Source of the DNA: GCA-2719315 sp964448645
GTDB taxonomy: Bacteria > Bacteroidota > Bacteroidia > Flavobacteriales > Flavobacteriaceae
Direction of reading: 5' to 3'
NCBI GenBank assembly: GCA_964448645.1
Contig: CAYUZY010000041.1
Location: 1-15,485 of the forward strand
DNA: 15,485 nucleotides
Shown one piece after another: positions 13,716 to 15,485 of the stretch. The first letter of the stretch is position 1. Each line of letters opens with the position of its first letter. The position numbers were made by a program, and so were the translations under genes. The notes under the pieces were generated by a model. It did no database searches. It was not told the origin of the DNA and saw only the letters and a program-made list of their open reading frames with translations.

Positions 13716-15017
13716 CTATTTCTTTAAAATTAAATTACTTAATTTCTTAGTTAAAGCTTTTCTGCTAAAGTTTTCAATATTGGAAAATAAATTATTTAAA
13801 GGTTTATTTTTTAAGTAAGCACCTATTACCTTTTCAATAAAAGATTTCATTTCTTTTAGATCATTTTCAGAAAATGTTTTAGCGCAAGTTCCTTTTAGCA
13901 AAAATTTTGACAAATAATTATTAGTATTTCCAATTGAAAGTATAGGAATTCCTGTTGCAATATATTCCAAAACTTTTCCTGGAATCATTTTGTCATTACT
14001 TTCAGAGTTATAAGTGAAATTAAGAAGTAAGTTAGCCTTTTTAATTAAATTAACTGACTCAGAATGTGGAAGGTATCCTTTATTTATATATACAATATTA
14101 CCAATGTTTTCTCTAATAAATAAATCTATATCATCTGAAACTTGACCAGCTAATGAAACTTTTAATTTTAATTTAGGGTAAACTAGTTTTAAATCTTTTA
14201 ATATTAAAAAAAAAGGTTTAAATGAATGATTATTAGTTAATAATCCAGAATAAACTATATGAAAAGTTGAATTAAATTTTTGACTAACATTATTTATTAG
14301 TTGCGAATCATACCCATTAGGAATTGCTGAAATTTTTTTTTGAGAAATATTAGATTTTTTAATTAACTCATTATGAAATGAATCCCCGATAGTTGTAATT
14401 ATTTTATCTGCTCTTTTCAATACATTTTTCTCAAAATTCTCATCTATTAACTGAGCAAATTTTGTTCTATACATTTCTTTTAAATAAAACATACTTGTCC
14501 ATGGGTCTCTAAAATCAGCAATCCATTTTACAGAAAACTCTTTTTTTAATTTTAACCCTATAAGATGAGATGAATGAGGGGGGCCCGTCGTTACAACAAA
14601 TTTAATGTCTTCTTTTTTTATTATTTCTCTTCCTTTTTTTAAAGCATATCTAACCCAACCTTTTCTGGCATCAGGAATATAAAAATTTCCTCTTATGAAT
14701 GCTGCTAAACGATGAAAAATATTTTTTTTTACTACCTCTCCTTTTTGAATTCCTTCAGTAGAATTTCCAGAAACTAAATTTGAATAAAATTTTAGAGGTT
14801 CTAAAGTATCCGTTCTATGCACAATTATATCCTTAATGTAACTTTCCAAAGAATTATCAAAAACTGGATATGATGCTCTTGATTTTTTTACAGTTATTAT
14901 AATTGGATACCATCCAAAATCTTTTAAAAATTTTGAAAAATATAACCACCTTTGAACTCCAGAACCTCCGGATGGAGGCCAATAATAAGTAAAAATTAAA
15001 ATTTTCCTTTTTTGCAA
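13716..15017 (-). CDS. Glycosyltransferase, GT4-like (GT-B fold)
   Basis: Predicted cytosolic or membrane-peripheral glycosyltransferase of 433 residues. The N-terminal domain begins ILIFTYYWPPSGGSGVQRW (6-24), a typical Gly-rich acceptor-side loop, and contains TTGPPHSSHLIG (143-154) and IADFRDPW (166-173), which are common in Bacteroidota surface-polysaccharide transferases. The C-terminal domain has IVYSGLL (254-260) and KMIPGKVLEYIATGIPIL (343-360), the nucleotide-sugar binding region with E351. The sugar donor and acceptor cannot be read. The start is a TTG at 15017, two bases after the DUF2480 stop; the first in-frame ATG is about 175 codons later, inside the fold, so a non-ATG start is required. 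It converges with nadD, leaving one base between the stops. Confidence 0.84.
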   Translation of the reverse strand: MQKRKILIFTYYWPPSGGSGVQRWLYFSKFLKDFGWYPIIITVKKSRASYPVFDNSLESYIKDIIVHRTDTLEPLKFYSNLVSGNSTEGIQKGEVVKKNIFHRLAAFIRGNFYIPDARKGWVRYALKKGREIIKKEDIKFVVTTGPPHSSHLIGLKLKKEFSVKWIADFRDPWTSMFYLKEMYRTKFAQLIDENFEKNVLKRADKIITTIGDSFHNELIKKSNISQKKISAIPNGYDSQLINNVSQKFNSTFHIVYSGLLTNNHSFKPFFLILKDLKLVYPKLKLKVSLAGQVSDDIDLFIRENIGNIVYINKGYLPHSESVNLIKKANLLLNFTYNSESNDKMIPGKVLEYIATGIPILSIGNTNNYLSKFLLKGTCAKTFSENDLKEMKSFIEKVIGAYLKNKPLNNLFSNIENFSRKALTKKLSNLILKK

Positions 15018-15019
15018 CT

Positions 15020-15485
15020 TTAACTAATTTTTGACCTTTTCCAAATTGGAACAGAAGAACAAGCCTCACCGTAAAAAAGACTTTTAGAAACAGTTTTTAA
15101 TAGAATAATTAATTGAACATAAGCGTTTTCTGGAATAGAATTATCAGAACATCCTTTTATCATAACAGGTTTATCTTTATAAGGATTTGTGTCAAATGTT
15201 CTAATAAGATCAACAATAATACTATTTTCTAATTCTTTTAAACTCCCGTGAACAATTTTTATTGCAAAGGGTTCTAAATGTGAAGCAACCAATAAAGATG
15301 CCCAAGATGGAAGAATAGCATTATTTAAACATCCAATAGCAACATATTTATCTTTGTAAGAAGTCCATTTATGAGATTCAATCTTATTTCTAAATTCTTT
15401 CTCTCTAAGAACCAAACCGTTTTCTAACCACTTAGATAAGTCTATAAACTCTCTTTTGCCCTTTGGATAAAATTCTTCTAAATCT
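15020..15485 (-). CDS. DUF2480 family protein (N-terminus cut by window edge)
   Basis: The last 154 residues of a Bacteroidota-specific DUF2480 protein, whose members are about 165-170 residues, so only a short N-terminal piece is missing. The reading frame stays open to the window edge. Visible family landmarks are LEEFYPKGKREFIDLSKWL near the left edge of the protein, GLVLREKEFR, KYVAIGCLNNAILPSWASLLVA, VMIKGCSDNSIPENAYVQL, and the C-terminal SLFYGEACSSVPIWKR. The conserved Cys residues and the final GEPCSTVP-type motif are characteristic, but no function has been established for the family to my knowledge. It has no visible signal peptide in the part present. It lies two bases upstream of the glycosyltransferase gene, so the two are probably co-transcribed. 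Confidence 0.85.
   Translation of the reverse strand, partial: DLEEFYPKGKREFIDLSKWLENGLVLREKEFRNKIESHKWTSYKDKYVAIGCLNNAILPSWASLLVASHLEPFAIKIVHGSLKELENSIIVDLIRTFDTNPYKDKPVMIKGCSDNSIPENAYVQLIILLKTVSKSLFYGEACSSVPIWKRSKIS

Noticed and set aside
13727..13745. AAATTAA/TTAATTT stem near the nadD-glycosyltransferase junction, considered as a terminator
   Set aside because: The stem is all A/T, has no trailing T-run, and such stems are expected by chance at this base composition.
14857..15069. Open frame of 70 codons on the minus strand
   Set aside because: Runs out of frame across the DUF2480 C-terminus and the glycosyltransferase N-terminus, both of which match their families.
1..15485. Mobile element, phage, CRISPR or defence system
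   Set aside because: No transposase, integrase, repeat array, nuclease/helicase defence gene, tRNA or change in base composition was seen anywhere in the window.

Overview
The window looks like a chromosomal segment of a low-GC member of the Bacteroidota, most likely a Flavobacteriia-type marine bacterium. The grounds are strong A+T richness with A/T-ending codons throughout, very short gaps between genes, almost no Shine-Dalgarno sequences, exact copies of the Bacteroidota -7 promoter element (TAnnTTTG) in three intergenic gaps, and Bacteroidota-typical families such as DUF2480 and secreted DUF1080. No tRNA, rRNA, insertion sequence, integrase or CRISPR array was seen. No gap between genes exceeds about 110 bases.

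Layout. Positions 1-2241 (minus strand) hold a likely operon metB-like > lpxH-like > hflX, with hflX cut by the window edge. Positions 2340-3585 (plus) hold an ArsC/Spx-like thioredoxin-fold protein overlapping an EamA-family exporter. Positions 3667-4212 (plus) encode a lipoprotein azurin. It abuts, tail to tail, a minus-strand pair (6491-4213): a GMC-type flavoprotein dehydrogenase and its 'gluconate 2-dehydrogenase subunit 3' partner. Divergent from these, 6595-11704 (plus) is a tight run: exported TIM-barrel isomerase/epimerase, MFS permease, Gfo/Idh/MocA oxidoreductase, cytosolic TIM-barrel isomerase/epimerase, exported DUF1080 (3-keto-disaccharide hydrolase). The same strand continues without a gap into three housekeeping genes, yicC, gmk and nadD (11712-13714). 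The right end (minus) holds a GT4-like glycosyltransferase and a DUF2480 protein cut by the window edge.

How the genes may work together. The centre (3667-11704) reads as a glycoside-degradation module that works through 3-keto (3-oxo) sugars rather than ordinary glycoside hydrolases. The GMC subunit carries a C-x5-C-x3-C motif matching the 3Fe-4S ligand pattern of bacterial FAD glucose/glucoside 3-dehydrogenases. The small subunit has an RR signal that could carry both subunits out by Tat. The azurin could accept the electrons. DUF1080 and the exported TIM barrel would cleave or rearrange the 3-keto glycoside in the periplasm, the MFS protein would import the product, and the Gfo/Idh/MocA and second TIM-barrel enzymes would reduce or isomerise it in the cytoplasm. 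Family identities are well supported by motifs. The substrate, the order of steps and the azurin link are inference.

Gene starts are often coupled to the preceding stop (ATGA or TTGA overlaps). Three genes use TTG starts, and gmk begins in the same frame directly after the yicC stop codon.
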